Of a DNA stretch of 64,000 bases, positions 1 through 7,725 are shown one piece after another. The stretch covers positions 124,001 through 188,000 of the forward strand of contig JAHBSJ010000008.1 of assembly GCA_019639155.1 (NCBI GenBank), written 5' to 3'. The translations under genes and the position numbers were made by a program. The stretch comes from Acidobacteriota bacterium (GTDB taxonomy: Bacteria > Acidobacteriota > Blastocatellia > Pyrinomonadales > Pyrinomonadaceae). Within the stretch, counting starts at the first letter, position 1; each line of letters begins with the position of its first letter. The notes beneath the pieces were generated by a model. The model worked only from the letters and a program-made list of their open reading frames with translations, did no database searches and was not told the origin of the DNA.

Positions 1-11
1 CGGAGGTGACC

Positions 12-1835
12 ATGTCACTCTTTGCAACTAAATCGATCGATAAGATCATCGCCGAAGCTAAAGAGACCGGCGAACATACGCTAAAGAAGACCCTAAGTGC
101 GCTAGACCTAACCATGCTTGGAGTAGGAGCGATCATAGGGACGGGAATTTTCGTTCTGACCGGACAGGCTGCAGGCAAACATGCCGGGCCTGCCGTCGTA
201 ATTTCAATGATCGTTGCGGGCATCGCAAGCGCGTGTGCTGCGTTATGTTATTCGGAATTCGCATCCAGCATCCCGATCTCGGGTTCGGCTTACGCATACG
301 GCTACGGCACGTTGGGTGAGTTCATCGCATGGATCATCGGTTGGGACCTCATACTTGAATACGCGTTCGGAGCTGCCACGGTCGCCGTCGGCTGGTCCGG
401 CTATGTCGTCAGTCTTTTCCGCGACACTATCGGCATCAATTTCCCGCTTGTTCTCAGCGCTCCGCCCGGAGTTCCGATACTGGATTCTTCAGGCAACACT
501 ATTGCGACCGGCGTATTCAATTTGCCGGCGTTTCTAATTGCGATCGCGGTCACTCTCCTTTTGATCCGCGGAATAAAGGAATCCGCAAGCTTCAACTCGG
601 TGATAGTCGTGGTGAAGGTACTTGTCGTCGTGCTCTTCATTATTGCAGGCATCGGATTCGTCAGCACCGAAAATCTCGGTGTAGGCTGCACGGTCGGATC
701 GCCGGGTTGTGCGGAATTCATGCCGTTTGGTTTTAGCGGCGTTATTACGGGTGCGGCAGTAATATTTTTTGCTTATATCGGATTTGACGCCGTTTCGACG
801 GCCGCACAGGAAGCCAGGAACCCGCAAAGAGATATGCCGATAGGCATCTTGGGCTCGCTGGCCATATGTACGGTTCTCTACATCTTGGTGGCCGGAATAA
901 TGGTCGGGCTGGTTGATTATAAACTGCTTACCAATGCTGCGGCTCCGATAGCTACCGCAATTGACGCCGCCCGCGATCAGGCCGCCGGAACCACGATGGG
1001 ATCCATACTTATCGCGTTTCCGACGATCATCAAGGTCGGTGCGGTGCTCGGCCTGAGCTCAACGATGGTCGTGATGGTAATGGGACAGCCGCGGGTCTTT
1101 TATTCGATGTCTAAGGACGGTCTGCTTCCCGCGTGGGCTGCCAAGGTACATCCTAAATTTCAGACACCGCATATCACCACCGCGATCACGGGAACTATCG
1201 TCGCCCTGCTCGCCGGATTTGTGCCGATACATCTTCTTGGAGAACTCGTCTCTATCGGAACCCTTTTCGCGTTCGTTATTGTAGGGACCGGCATCATCAT
1301 CCTGCGGTCGTCAAACCCGGCGCTTCACAGGCCGTTCAAGGTCCCATTCTCACCGGTCATTCCGATAGCAACGGTATGGATAGCGGCCTTTTTGATGAAT
1401 AATCTGCCGCTCGACACGTGGCTGCGTCTGATCGTTTGGATGTCGATCGGTCTGGTGGTTTATTTCGCGTACAGTTATAAGCACAGCAATCTGGCGAAAG
1501 TGACCGATGCAGAAGCGGCTGCGGCGACGCCTGCGGACTACAAGCCGCCGTTCGCGGCCATGGTGGCTATCGGCGGTGCGGTTTTGCTGACAGTATGGCA
1601 GGTCGAGTTTTTCCTTCCGAATACGACTTGGCTGGATACCGCTGTGCGTTCCTTTGCGTGGCTAACGACCGGAGTACTCGTCACTCTGCTAATGTACGGC
1701 AAGTCGGACAGACAGGGCGGCCGAACAGACTCGGTCAGGAACATCGGCCTTATTGCGTCGGTTATAAACTTGGCGGCATGGGTGGCAATGTTCTACTGGT
1801 TCCTGACGCACTGGGCTGATTTTCACACGAAGTGA
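12..1835 (+). CDS. APC-family amino acid permease (cationic amino acid transporter type)
   Basis: Inner-membrane amino acid transporter of about 607 residues. The first helix carries LGVGAIIGTGIFVLTG, the unwound-helix substrate motif of the APC superfamily. A mid-protein helix reads FFAYIGFDAVSTAAQEARNP, which is characteristic of the CAT subfamily (YfnA/SLC7-like). I count roughly 12 to 14 hydrophobic helices; the length suits CAT proteins, which carry extra C-terminal helices compared with 12-helix APC members. The ATG at 12 is chosen over an in-frame GTG at 6 because GGAGG at 2-6 sits five bases before it. The gene is followed by an anion transporter on the same strand after a 79-base gap that holds a candidate promoter, so the two need not be co-transcribed. 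The substrate within the amino acids cannot be read from sequence. Confidence 0.9.
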   Translation: MSLFATKSIDKIIAEAKETGEHTLKKTLSALDLTMLGVGAIIGTGIFVLTGQAAGKHAGPAVVISMIVAGIASACAALCYSEFASSIPISGSAYAYGYGTLGEFIAWIIGWDLILEYAFGAATVAVGWSGYVVSLFRDTIGINFPLVLSAPPGVPILDSSGNTIATGVFNLPAFLIAIAVTLLLIRGIKESASFNSVIVVVKVLVVVLFIIAGIGFVSTENLGVGCTVGSPGCAEFMPFGFSGVITGAAVIFFAYIGFDAVSTAAQEARNPQRDMPIGILGSLAICTVLYILVAGIMVGLVDYKLLTNAAAPIATAIDAARDQAAGTTMGSILIAFPTIIKVGAVLGLSSTMVVMVMGQPRVFYSMSKDGLLPAWAAKVHPKFQTPHITTAITGTIVALLAGFVPIHLLGELVSIGTLFAFVIVGTGIIILRSSNPALHRPFKVPFSPVIPIATVWIAAFLMNNLPLDTWLRLIVWMSIGLVVYFAYSYKHSNLAKVTDAEAAAATPADYKPPFAAMVAIGGAVLLTVWQVEFFLPNTTWLDTAVRSFAWLTTGVLVTLLMYGKSDRQGGRTDSVRNIGLIASVINLAAWVAMFYWFLTHWADFHTK

Positions 1836-1870
1836 TCACCCGACGCAGCATTAAGAGAAATGCCGCAGGG

Positions 1871-1899
1871 TTCGCCGAGAGAAATAATTTCGGTATACT
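1871..1899 (+). promoter_or_regulatory. Candidate promoter for the DASS transporter
   Basis: TTCGCC at 1871-1876 and TATACT at 1894-1899 are separated by 17 bases. The ATG of the transporter follows 15 bases after the -10 box. The same -35-like hexamer with 17-base spacing occurs before the cyclase gene at 7421. This was found by eye and has no expression evidence. Confidence 0.35.
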
Positions 1900-1914
1900 C
1901 TGTGGCATTCCTTT

Positions 1915-3324
1915 ATGTTGAAGACGCTACCAAAGTGGCTTATCACCGTCGCATCAGGCCTCTTGATCGTCGCTTTTCCGGCTCCTGAAGGCATCACCCA
2001 AGAGGCCTGGACGCTGCTGGCCGTTTTCATAGCGACCATCGTCGGCTCGATAGTCCAGCCGCTGCCCGGTGCGGCGATGGTGCTGGTCGGCGTGATCGCG
2101 ACCGTCGTTTTCGGTGCGCTGAAACCTGCCGAGGCGTTAAAGGGCTATTCCGAACCGGTCGTTTGGCTCGTTCTGGCGGCGTTCTTTCTATCGGTCGGGA
2201 TGATAAATACGGGACTCGGCCGACGTATCGCGTTGCTTTTCATAAGGGCGATCGGCCGAAAGACCGTCGGCCTGAGCTATGCGCTGATCGGGACGGACTT
2301 CGTGCTGGCCTCGATGATACCTTCGAACGCGGCACGCAACGGCGGCGTCATACTGCCGATCGCACGCAGCATCTGCGAAACGTACGATTCGCGGCCCGAC
2401 GACGGCACCGCGGGACGGTTGGGAACTTATCTGATGTCGCTGCTGTATCAGGCGGACGTGATCATCTGTGCGACGTTCATCACGGGACAGGCGTCGAACA
2501 TCATCATCGCCGACCTGGCGCAAAAGAACGCCGGCGTCACGATAGGCTACGCGGGCTGGTTCGCAGCGGCGATCGTGCCGGCCATCGTGTCGCTGATACT
2601 CGTGCCGTGGATGATCTTTCGCGTGTCGCCGCCCGAGGTCAAAGAGACGCCCGAGGCGGCCGAATTTGCAGCCGCCGAACTCGAAAAGCTCGGCCGCGTA
2701 AAACGAAAGGAATGGCTGATGCTGGCGGTGCTTGTTTCAGTCGTCGTCGCTTGGACGACGAAAGATCACCTTCATACGCTCGATACGGCGATCGTCGCGA
2801 TGGCGGGCATCTGCGCTCTGCTTGCGTTTCGCGTGATCGATTGGCCTGACCTGATGGGCGAGCGAAATGCGTGGTCTGTGTTCGTCTGGTACGGCGGTCT
2901 CGTCAATATGGCGAACGCACTGAGCAATACGGGCCTGACAAAATTATTCGCAGATTCGGTCGGCGGCTACACGGCCGGAATGTCGTGGGTCGTCGCCCTC
3001 GCGCTTCTGGCTCTCGTCTATTTTTATACGCACTATCTGTTCGCTTCGATCACGGCACACGTGCTTGCGATGTTCGTGCCGTTCCTCGCGGTAACGGCGG
3101 CCGCGGGAGCACCGGCAGGGCTCGCGGTGCTGCTGCTCGCATATTTCTCAAACCTCAATGCCGGCCTGACGCATTACGGCACCACGCCCGCACCGATCTA
3201 TTTCGGCACCGGCTATGTCAAACAAGGCCTTTGGTGGAAGATCGGCCTGATCGCGTCGGTCATCAACATCGCCGTCTGGTCAACGCTCGGCCCGCTGTGG
3301 TGGAAGCTGTTGGGATGGTGGTAG
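1915..3324 (+). CDS. DASS/SLC13-family anion (dicarboxylate) transporter
   Basis: A 469-residue inner-membrane protein of the divalent anion:sodium symporter family, which imports or exchanges di- and tricarboxylates such as succinate, malate, 2-oxoglutarate or citrate. Diagnostic segments are the substrate-binding SNAARNGGVILPIARS near residue 138 and a second re-entrant motif, GLTHYGTTPAPIYFGTGYV, near residue 420. The order of hydrophobic helices is that of plastid-type 2-oxoglutarate/malate translocators and CitT/YflS-like antiporters. The ATG at 1915 has no clear Shine-Dalgarno sequence. The 3' end faces the PpiD-like gene, with a hairpin between them. Family assignment is firm; substrate and coupling ion are open. 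Confidence 0.88.
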   Translation: MLKTLPKWLITVASGLLIVAFPAPEGITQEAWTLLAVFIATIVGSIVQPLPGAAMVLVGVIATVVFGALKPAEALKGYSEPVVWLVLAAFFLSVGMINTGLGRRIALLFIRAIGRKTVGLSYALIGTDFVLASMIPSNAARNGGVILPIARSICETYDSRPDDGTAGRLGTYLMSLLYQADVIICATFITGQASNIIIADLAQKNAGVTIGYAGWFAAAIVPAIVSLILVPWMIFRVSPPEVKETPEAAEFAAAELEKLGRVKRKEWLMLAVLVSVVVAWTTKDHLHTLDTAIVAMAGICALLAFRVIDWPDLMGERNAWSVFVWYGGLVNMANALSNTGLTKLFADSVGGYTAGMSWVVALALLALVYFYTHYLFASITAHVLAMFVPFLAVTAAAGAPAGLAVLLLAYFSNLNAGLTHYGTTPAPIYFGTGYVKQGLWWKIGLIASVINIAVWSTLGPLWWKLLGWW

Positions 3325-3331
3325 GAATAAG

Positions 3332-3366
3332 TAGAGGGTGGAGAGTAAAGAGTAGAGAGTGGGAAG
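3332..3366. repeat. Purine-rich tandem heptamer array
   Basis: Five degenerate 7-base units follow the stop of the anion transporter: TAGAGGG, TGGAGAG, TAAAGAG, TAGAGAG and TGGGAAG. The block ends where the A-run next to the hairpin at 3371 begins. It is non-coding here and differs in sequence from the CCGCAAT-type heptamers in mqnA and carA. Confidence 0.6.
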
Positions 3367-3370
3367 AAAA

Positions 3371-3394
3371 AAGGCCGTCGCGATGGACGGCCTT
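3371..3394 (-). terminator. Rho-independent terminator of the PpiD-like gene
   Basis: AAGGCCGTC at 3371-3379 pairs perfectly with GACGGCCTT at 3386-3394 around a six-base loop. On the minus strand the hairpin is followed by a run of six T, so it should stop transcription leaving the PpiD-like gene. It may also act weakly on the convergent transporter. Confidence 0.75.
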
Positions 3395-3416
3395 ACAAGT
3401 ATATTCTGTCCGGTAA

Positions 3417-5396
3417 TTAGTTGAGTCCTGACTGCAGCTGCTGAGCCTGTGCGTCGATCTTTGCAAGTGCGGCATCGTAAATGACGATCTTGCCGGCAGT
3501 TTCCAATCGCTGACGTGCAGCGGCAAGGTAGTCGTTGAATAGCGTCGCACGCTTGCGGCCCAGCATCTGGTCCATGATGCCGGAACGCTGCGTCGCAAAA
3601 TCCTCACTCTTCGGATCTTCGCGTTTTGTCACACCGACGATCATTTGATTGTCACCGATCTTGACCGGATCTTTCATGACGTCGCCTGACTTCATGGCAA
3701 AGATAGCCTTTTCGAGAGCCTCGCTCGTTCCCGCGGACGGGCCTTCGCCTACGGGTGAACCGAGAACGAAATCCTTCTGATCCTTTGCGGTAACGCCGTT
3801 TGCCGAGGCGATCGAGTTGAGCCCTGACGCCGTGCCGGCACCCTGTGCGATCTTCTTTGCGATCTCGTCTATCTGAGCGCGAGCTTTGTCGAGTTTTACT
3901 ACATCAACGACCTTTGAGCGGACCTCTTCGAATTCAGCGTCACGCGGCTCTTTCTTATCGACCAGCGTCGGGATAGCAAAGCCGTTCTGTATCGGCGTGC
4001 GTTCGCCGATGTCGCCGACGTTCTCGAGCGGAGCGATGCCTTCTTCAAACTGCGGCGAGGTGCCGATCTCAGGCACGTCATCGCCCGGCTTGACGTAGCC
4101 GGTCTCACGTATCATCTCCGCCACGCTCATGTTGGCCTGCGACGCAAAATCCTGAGCCGTCTTGTTGATGTCCTTGTTCTCTTTCAAGGCGTCAACAACC
4201 TTTTGTGCAAGTTCCGCGGCCGCTGTGTAGGCTCGGCGGTTTCTAAGGCTGACCTCGAGCTCTTTACGTGCCTGTTCAAACGTCTTCGGTATCTCTTCAC
4301 CGCGTCGGAGGATGAAATAGCGGCTCTGATAAAGAATAGGTTCACTTACCTCGCCGGGCTTCATCTTCAAGAGCCTCTGATACGGGTCATCGGGCTTTGC
4401 AGGATTCTCACGCACCGGGCCGCTGAGTTTTCCGCCGCCGGACGCGGTTGCGGGATCTTCGGAATAACCTTTTGCAATATCCGCGAAACCTGCCTCTGTC
4501 ACTTCTTCGCCGTCCTTTTTCAGCCGCTGGATGATCTCATTGGCACGCTGAAAAACCTCTCCTTCCTGATCTGGCCTGTTAACGCGAAGCACTATCTGCT
4601 GGCCGTTCGCGCCGGAGATCTTCTTGTCAGCCGGCAGAGCGTCATATTCCGCACGCAGATCCGCTTCGGGCAGCTGCAGCTTTTCGCCGATCTTGTTCGT
4701 ATTTACAAAGATATACTTGATCTTCTTCTGCGGAACGTTGATGTAATAGCTTGCCTTGTTCTTTTCGAAATAATCACGCAGCTCAGCCTCGGTCGGGGTG
4801 ATGCCCTTTGCCAGCTCAGACGGATTTATCGAAACATAAACGAGATCGAATTTTGTGTTGCGGCGGTTGAATTCCTCCAGAACGGCCTCTTCCGAAACGG
4901 TAACACCGGAGGTGACGAATGCTTCCAGCTTTCTTGAACTCAGGCTGTCGCGGACGCTTTGCTCGTACATCGAGATGCTGCCGAACTGTTCCGTCACATT
5001 CTGTTCATAACGTGCCTGATCAAATGGTTTTCCGTCCTCTGGTTTGAAGTCCTCGCGGATCTTTGCGGCAACTTCGGCATCGCTCGCCGTCAGCCCGAGC
5101 CGTGCAGCCTCGGCACGCGTAATGCGGCTTGAGATAAGGCTCTCAAGAATGGTCTTTGCCGGATAGCTCTGGCCGCGGCTGAAGCGTTCGAAATTCTCTT
5201 TCTGCCGAGCTATCTCGCCGACCGTGATCGTATAACCGGCGACCTTTGCCGCGGTCTCTTCGCTGGCGGCGAGATTCGCCAACGCCGTGTTCGGGTTCGG
5301 CGCGTAGAAGAGCACGAGACTGCCGACCATGACGACAGCAAATAGCAGAAGAACGAAATTGCGCGTCCTTTCGAGACGTGTGAAAAACTTTAGCAT
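3417..5396 (-). CDS. PpiD/SurA-like membrane-anchored peptidyl-prolyl isomerase
   Basis: A 659-residue periplasmic folding factor. Residues 1-35 form a short cytoplasmic start and one membrane anchor (NFVLLLFAVVMVGSLVLFY). A SurA-N/PpiD-type helical chaperone region follows at about 45-180, containing ARLGLTASDAEVAAKIRE. A parvulin rotamase domain lies at about 262-365, with the family signature GYSEDPATASGGGKL and the closing strand YFILRRGEEIP. A second, more degenerate chaperone/parvulin-like region occupies the C-terminal third. The architecture matches PpiD, the SecYEG-associated chaperone, although sequence alone does not separate PpiD from a membrane-tethered SurA. It is divergent from nadK and has its own terminator. 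In this window it belongs with tamB, the Omp85 protein and dsbA/dsbB as envelope quality-control genes. Confidence 0.88.
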   Translation of the reverse strand: MLKFFTRLERTRNFVLLLFAVVMVGSLVLFYAPNPNTALANLAASEETAAKVAGYTITVGEIARQKENFERFSRGQSYPAKTILESLISSRITRAEAARLGLTASDAEVAAKIREDFKPEDGKPFDQARYEQNVTEQFGSISMYEQSVRDSLSSRKLEAFVTSGVTVSEEAVLEEFNRRNTKFDLVYVSINPSELAKGITPTEAELRDYFEKNKASYYINVPQKKIKYIFVNTNKIGEKLQLPEADLRAEYDALPADKKISGANGQQIVLRVNRPDQEGEVFQRANEIIQRLKKDGEEVTEAGFADIAKGYSEDPATASGGGKLSGPVRENPAKPDDPYQRLLKMKPGEVSEPILYQSRYFILRRGEEIPKTFEQARKELEVSLRNRRAYTAAAELAQKVVDALKENKDINKTAQDFASQANMSVAEMIRETGYVKPGDDVPEIGTSPQFEEGIAPLENVGDIGERTPIQNGFAIPTLVDKKEPRDAEFEEVRSKVVDVVKLDKARAQIDEIAKKIAQGAGTASGLNSIASANGVTAKDQKDFVLGSPVGEGPSAGTSEALEKAIFAMKSGDVMKDPVKIGDNQMIVGVTKREDPKSEDFATQRSGIMDQMLGRKRATLFNDYLAAARQRLETAGKIVIYDAALAKIDAQAQQLQSGLN

Positions 5397-5558
5397 TTAC
5401 AGTACACCTACGGAATAAAGTTCATTTTGCCGAAAATATGGGCAAACTATGATTCTAGCAAAGCGCTTTGGCAATTTACCAACAGAAATGACAATGCCGT
5501 CGGAATAAAACTTGCGAATTGACGGTAATTAATTGATGATAAACCCGTATATCAGCCG

Positions 5559-6410
5559 ATGGAAACAGTCCAGATCACTGCCGCAACCATAATCGTAAAG
5601 CCCGGTGACGGCGAGGCGGCGGCGACCGCCCGCGAATTGGCGGCATGGTTGTCCAATAAGGATGTTGCGCAAGTTCGCGGTCCATTGATCGCCGGGTCGC
5701 AGGAGGCGGACGGGGCAGAATTTTCTGATGGAGAATTGATCGTCGTACTCGGCGGCGACGGCACGATGATCTCTGCTGCCCGAATTGCCGCCGATGCGGA
5801 CGTCCTTGTAATGGGCATCAACTACGGCGGTCTGGGCTATCTGACCGATTTCCGTATAGAGGAAATGCACAACGGTATCGACGCGGTTTTTGCCGGTGAA
5901 TACGACGTTGACAGCCGCGTCATGCTGCGTGCGGAGCTTTGGCGAGGCGAAGAGAAGCTGGCTGACGGCCGCGTACTGAACGACGTCGTTATCAACAAGG
6001 CCGCGGTCGCACGCATTATTGAGATCGACGTCAGCCTGAACGGGCTTTTCGTAAATTCTTTTCGCGCCGACGGGCTTATCGTTTCGACCCCGACGGGCTC
6101 GACCGCCTACAACCTTTCCGCGGGCGGGCCGATAATCTACCCTTCGATGAACGCCGTCGTCCTCACGCCGATCTGTCCTTTCACGCTGACCAATCGACCC
6201 ATCGTAATTCCCGATTCTGCCGAGATCGAACTGACGCTCGACAACGAGAACGAAGGTGTCGTTCTGACGCTCGACGGACAGAACGGCTACGCGATGCACT
6301 CAGGTGACCGAGTCAAGATCCGCAAAAGCGGAACGACGCTCAAACTGGTGCAGCCGCCGAACAGAAACTATTTCGATGTTCTTCGGAATAAGCTGAAGTG
6401 GGGACGTTAG
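5559..6410 (+). CDS. nadK: NAD kinase
   Basis: NAD kinase (283 residues) phosphorylates NAD to NADP using ATP or polyphosphate in the cytoplasm. The invariant GGDGTM lies at about residue 66, within VVLGGDGTMISAAR. It is followed by the NAD-binding GINYGGLGYLTDF, the NDVVINK segment, and the conserved glycine-rich turn STPTGSTAYNLSAGGPII. Length is normal for bacterial NadK. The ATG at 5559 fits the usual N-terminus with one short beta strand before the GGDGT motif. The 162-base space to the divergent PpiD-like gene must hold promoters for both genes. The 3' end meets the convergent alkyltransferase-like gene after 13 bases without an evident hairpin. Confidence 0.95.
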   Translation: METVQITAATIIVKPGDGEAAATARELAAWLSNKDVAQVRGPLIAGSQEADGAEFSDGELIVVLGGDGTMISAARIAADADVLVMGINYGGLGYLTDFRIEEMHNGIDAVFAGEYDVDSRVMLRAELWRGEEKLADGRVLNDVVINKAAVARIIEIDVSLNGLFVNSFRADGLIVSTPTGSTAYNLSAGGPIIYPSMNAVVLTPICPFTLTNRPIVIPDSAEIELTLDNENEGVVLTLDGQNGYAMHSGDRVKIRKSGTTLKLVQPPNRNYFDVLRNKLKWGR

Positions 6411-6423
6411 AACAAGGTGCCGC

Positions 6424-6786
6424 TCATGAGAACAAGCTGACCTGATCGTCACCGTCCGGCTCCAAGCCCTCGGGATGCCATAGATAGCGGCCAAGGTCAC
6501 ATTTTTCTGTCGCATCAAAAACAACGCCTTCCTGTTCAAGCATCGATTGCTGCAGGTTTACGGGAATCGTCATTTTGCCGGTCGAACATTTCCCTTGCGA
6601 ATTGATCACTCGCTGCCACGGTACATTTTCCGTGTCGGCGCCGTGCATCACAAAGCCGACCGTCCGCGGCGTGTAGCCTTCGCCCAAGATCGCAGCGATC
6701 TGGCCGTAAGTCATCACACGGCCCGCCGGAATCTGCTTGACAATGTCGTAAACTCGTTCGCGGTAGCGAGGCTCGTTCGGGTTCAT
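6424..6786 (-). CDS. Alkyltransferase-like (ATL) DNA-binding protein, MGMT family without the acceptor cysteine
   Basis: A 120-residue homologue of the DNA-binding domain of O6-alkylguanine-DNA alkyltransferase. The helix-turn-helix region (AGRVMTYGQIAAIL) and arginine-finger region (PRTVGFVMHG) are present. The alkyl-acceptor motif PCHRV is replaced by PWQRVI, so the catalytic cysteine is a tryptophan. In the known ATL family such proteins bind O6-alkylguanine without repairing it and pass the lesion to nucleotide excision repair. The C-terminal extension GLEPDGDDQVSLFS is typical of bacterial ATLs. The start overlaps the stop of the upstream cyclase gene by four bases (ATGA), indicating translational coupling in a two-gene operon. 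Confidence 0.9.
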   Translation of the reverse strand: MNPNEPRYRERVYDIVKQIPAGRVMTYGQIAAILGEGYTPRTVGFVMHGADTENVPWQRVINSQGKCSTGKMTIPVNLQQSMLEQEGVVFDATEKCDLGRYLWHPEGLEPDGDDQVSLFS

Positions 6787-7421
6787 ATAATTTCTCGTAG
6801 GAATGTCCTCGCCGGTGAGCCGTCGCCTGTTGCGCCGTCGTATTTCAGCGGGCCGCAGAATATCTCATAATCGCCGGGCGGCACTTCACGAAGATCGACG
6901 CCTTCCAAAATGACGACCTCGCTGCCGAGCAGCGTGGTGTGGACGGGCTTTGTCTCGCCGCCGCTTTTTTCGATCGAAAGGTAATCGATACCGACCAGGA
7001 CAACGCCGTTCTCGACCAACAGATCGGCGGTTGCGGGCGTGATGTAGGTGAAATCAGTGCGAAAGCCTTTTTCGGGCGTCGCCCAGAATTCTGAATTTCG
7101 TGTCTTGAAAAGCACTCGTTCTACGCCGGCAAGTTCGCCGACGTGTTCAGGCTCGATCTCCATGACGTCGCCGGGCACTTCGATAACGCGGCAGGGGCCG
7201 ATGAGTTTTTGCGGGTCGATCTCATGAACGCGTTTTGAACCATCGATGAAATGATTCGGTGCGTCGATATGCGTCGCGGTGTGCACACCGAACGACATCT
7301 CTGTGACATTCGCTGAATTGCCGCGAGTAATTGCTTTGAATGAAGCGATCTCAACTCCGGGGTCGCCGCGGTATATCGGCACATCTTGACTGATAGTAAC
7401 GGTGACGTCGTAGATCTTCAT
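6783..7421 (-). CDS. Cyclase-family metal hydrolase (arylformamidase/KynB-like)
   Basis: A 212-residue protein of the cyclase superfamily. The metal-binding motif appears as HTATHIDAPNHF at about residues 48-59; the histidines and aspartate of the HxxTHxDxPxH pattern are all kept. A second conserved region reads VLVGIDYLSIEK near residue 140, and the C-terminal part contains a glutamate-bearing segment (VVILEGVDL). Known members include kynurenine formamidase KynB and isatin hydrolase. No tryptophan-degradation genes lie nearby, so the substrate is not assigned. It is the first gene of an operon with the ATL gene, and a well-placed candidate promoter precedes it. Confidence 0.85.
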   Translation of the reverse strand: MKIYDVTVTISQDVPIYRGDPGVEIASFKAITRGNSANVTEMSFGVHTATHIDAPNHFIDGSKRVHEIDPQKLIGPCRVIEVPGDVMEIEPEHVGELAGVERVLFKTRNSEFWATPEKGFRTDFTYITPATADLLVENGVVLVGIDYLSIEKSGGETKPVHTTLLGSEVVILEGVDLREVPPGDYEIFCGPLKYDGATGDGSPARTFLREII

Positions 7422-7428
7422 GATCTCA

Positions 7429-7457
7429 ATAATACTCCGCGTCTCACGCTTGGCGAA
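7429..7457 (-). promoter_or_regulatory. Candidate promoter for the cyclase-ATL operon
   Basis: Read on the minus strand: TTCGCC (7457-7452), 17 bases, TATTAT (7434-7429), then only seven bases to the ATG at 7421. A start point the usual distance after the -10 box would fall at or next to the ATG, giving an almost leaderless mRNA. This is consistent with the lack of a Shine-Dalgarno sequence. Confidence 0.4.
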
Positions 7458-7725
7458 ATCGTCAAAAGCCGCTGAAAAGCGGGATCGACCGTGAAAAAAT
7501 CCACACTTAAATGCATCTCAACGCGAATCAAGATCCGCCGCAAACCGCGTAAATGGCTCTGTGTCAATACTTAAGCAAATATCTCTCTAACGGCACGGTT
7601 AATGCCCATTCAAGGTTAAGCGCAAGGGTACTTCTCTATGTGCCCGGGCAGACTGACAGCACGTTTTTACCGTAGGGGCTCTCACGATCACCCGGCATGA
7701 ACGGCGGAGAGGAGGTTCTAAGGAA
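7458..7725. other. Non-coding upstream region of the LamG/FG-GAP gene
   Basis: This is the gene-free remainder of a 304-base divergent intergenic region. It includes the purine-rich GAGAGGAGG at 7707-7715, close to the ATG at 7726. I see no small gene, tandem repeat or convincing riboswitch fold in it. The promoter of the large surface protein should lie here, but no box pair stands out. Confidence 0.4.

Noticed and set aside
4203..4937. A 244-codon plus-strand open frame
   Set aside because: Antisense to the PpiD-like gene, with no recognisable domain.
5529..6299. A 256-codon minus-strand open frame
   Set aside because: It lies opposite nadK, whose motifs are complete; there is no Shine-Dalgarno sequence and no domain.
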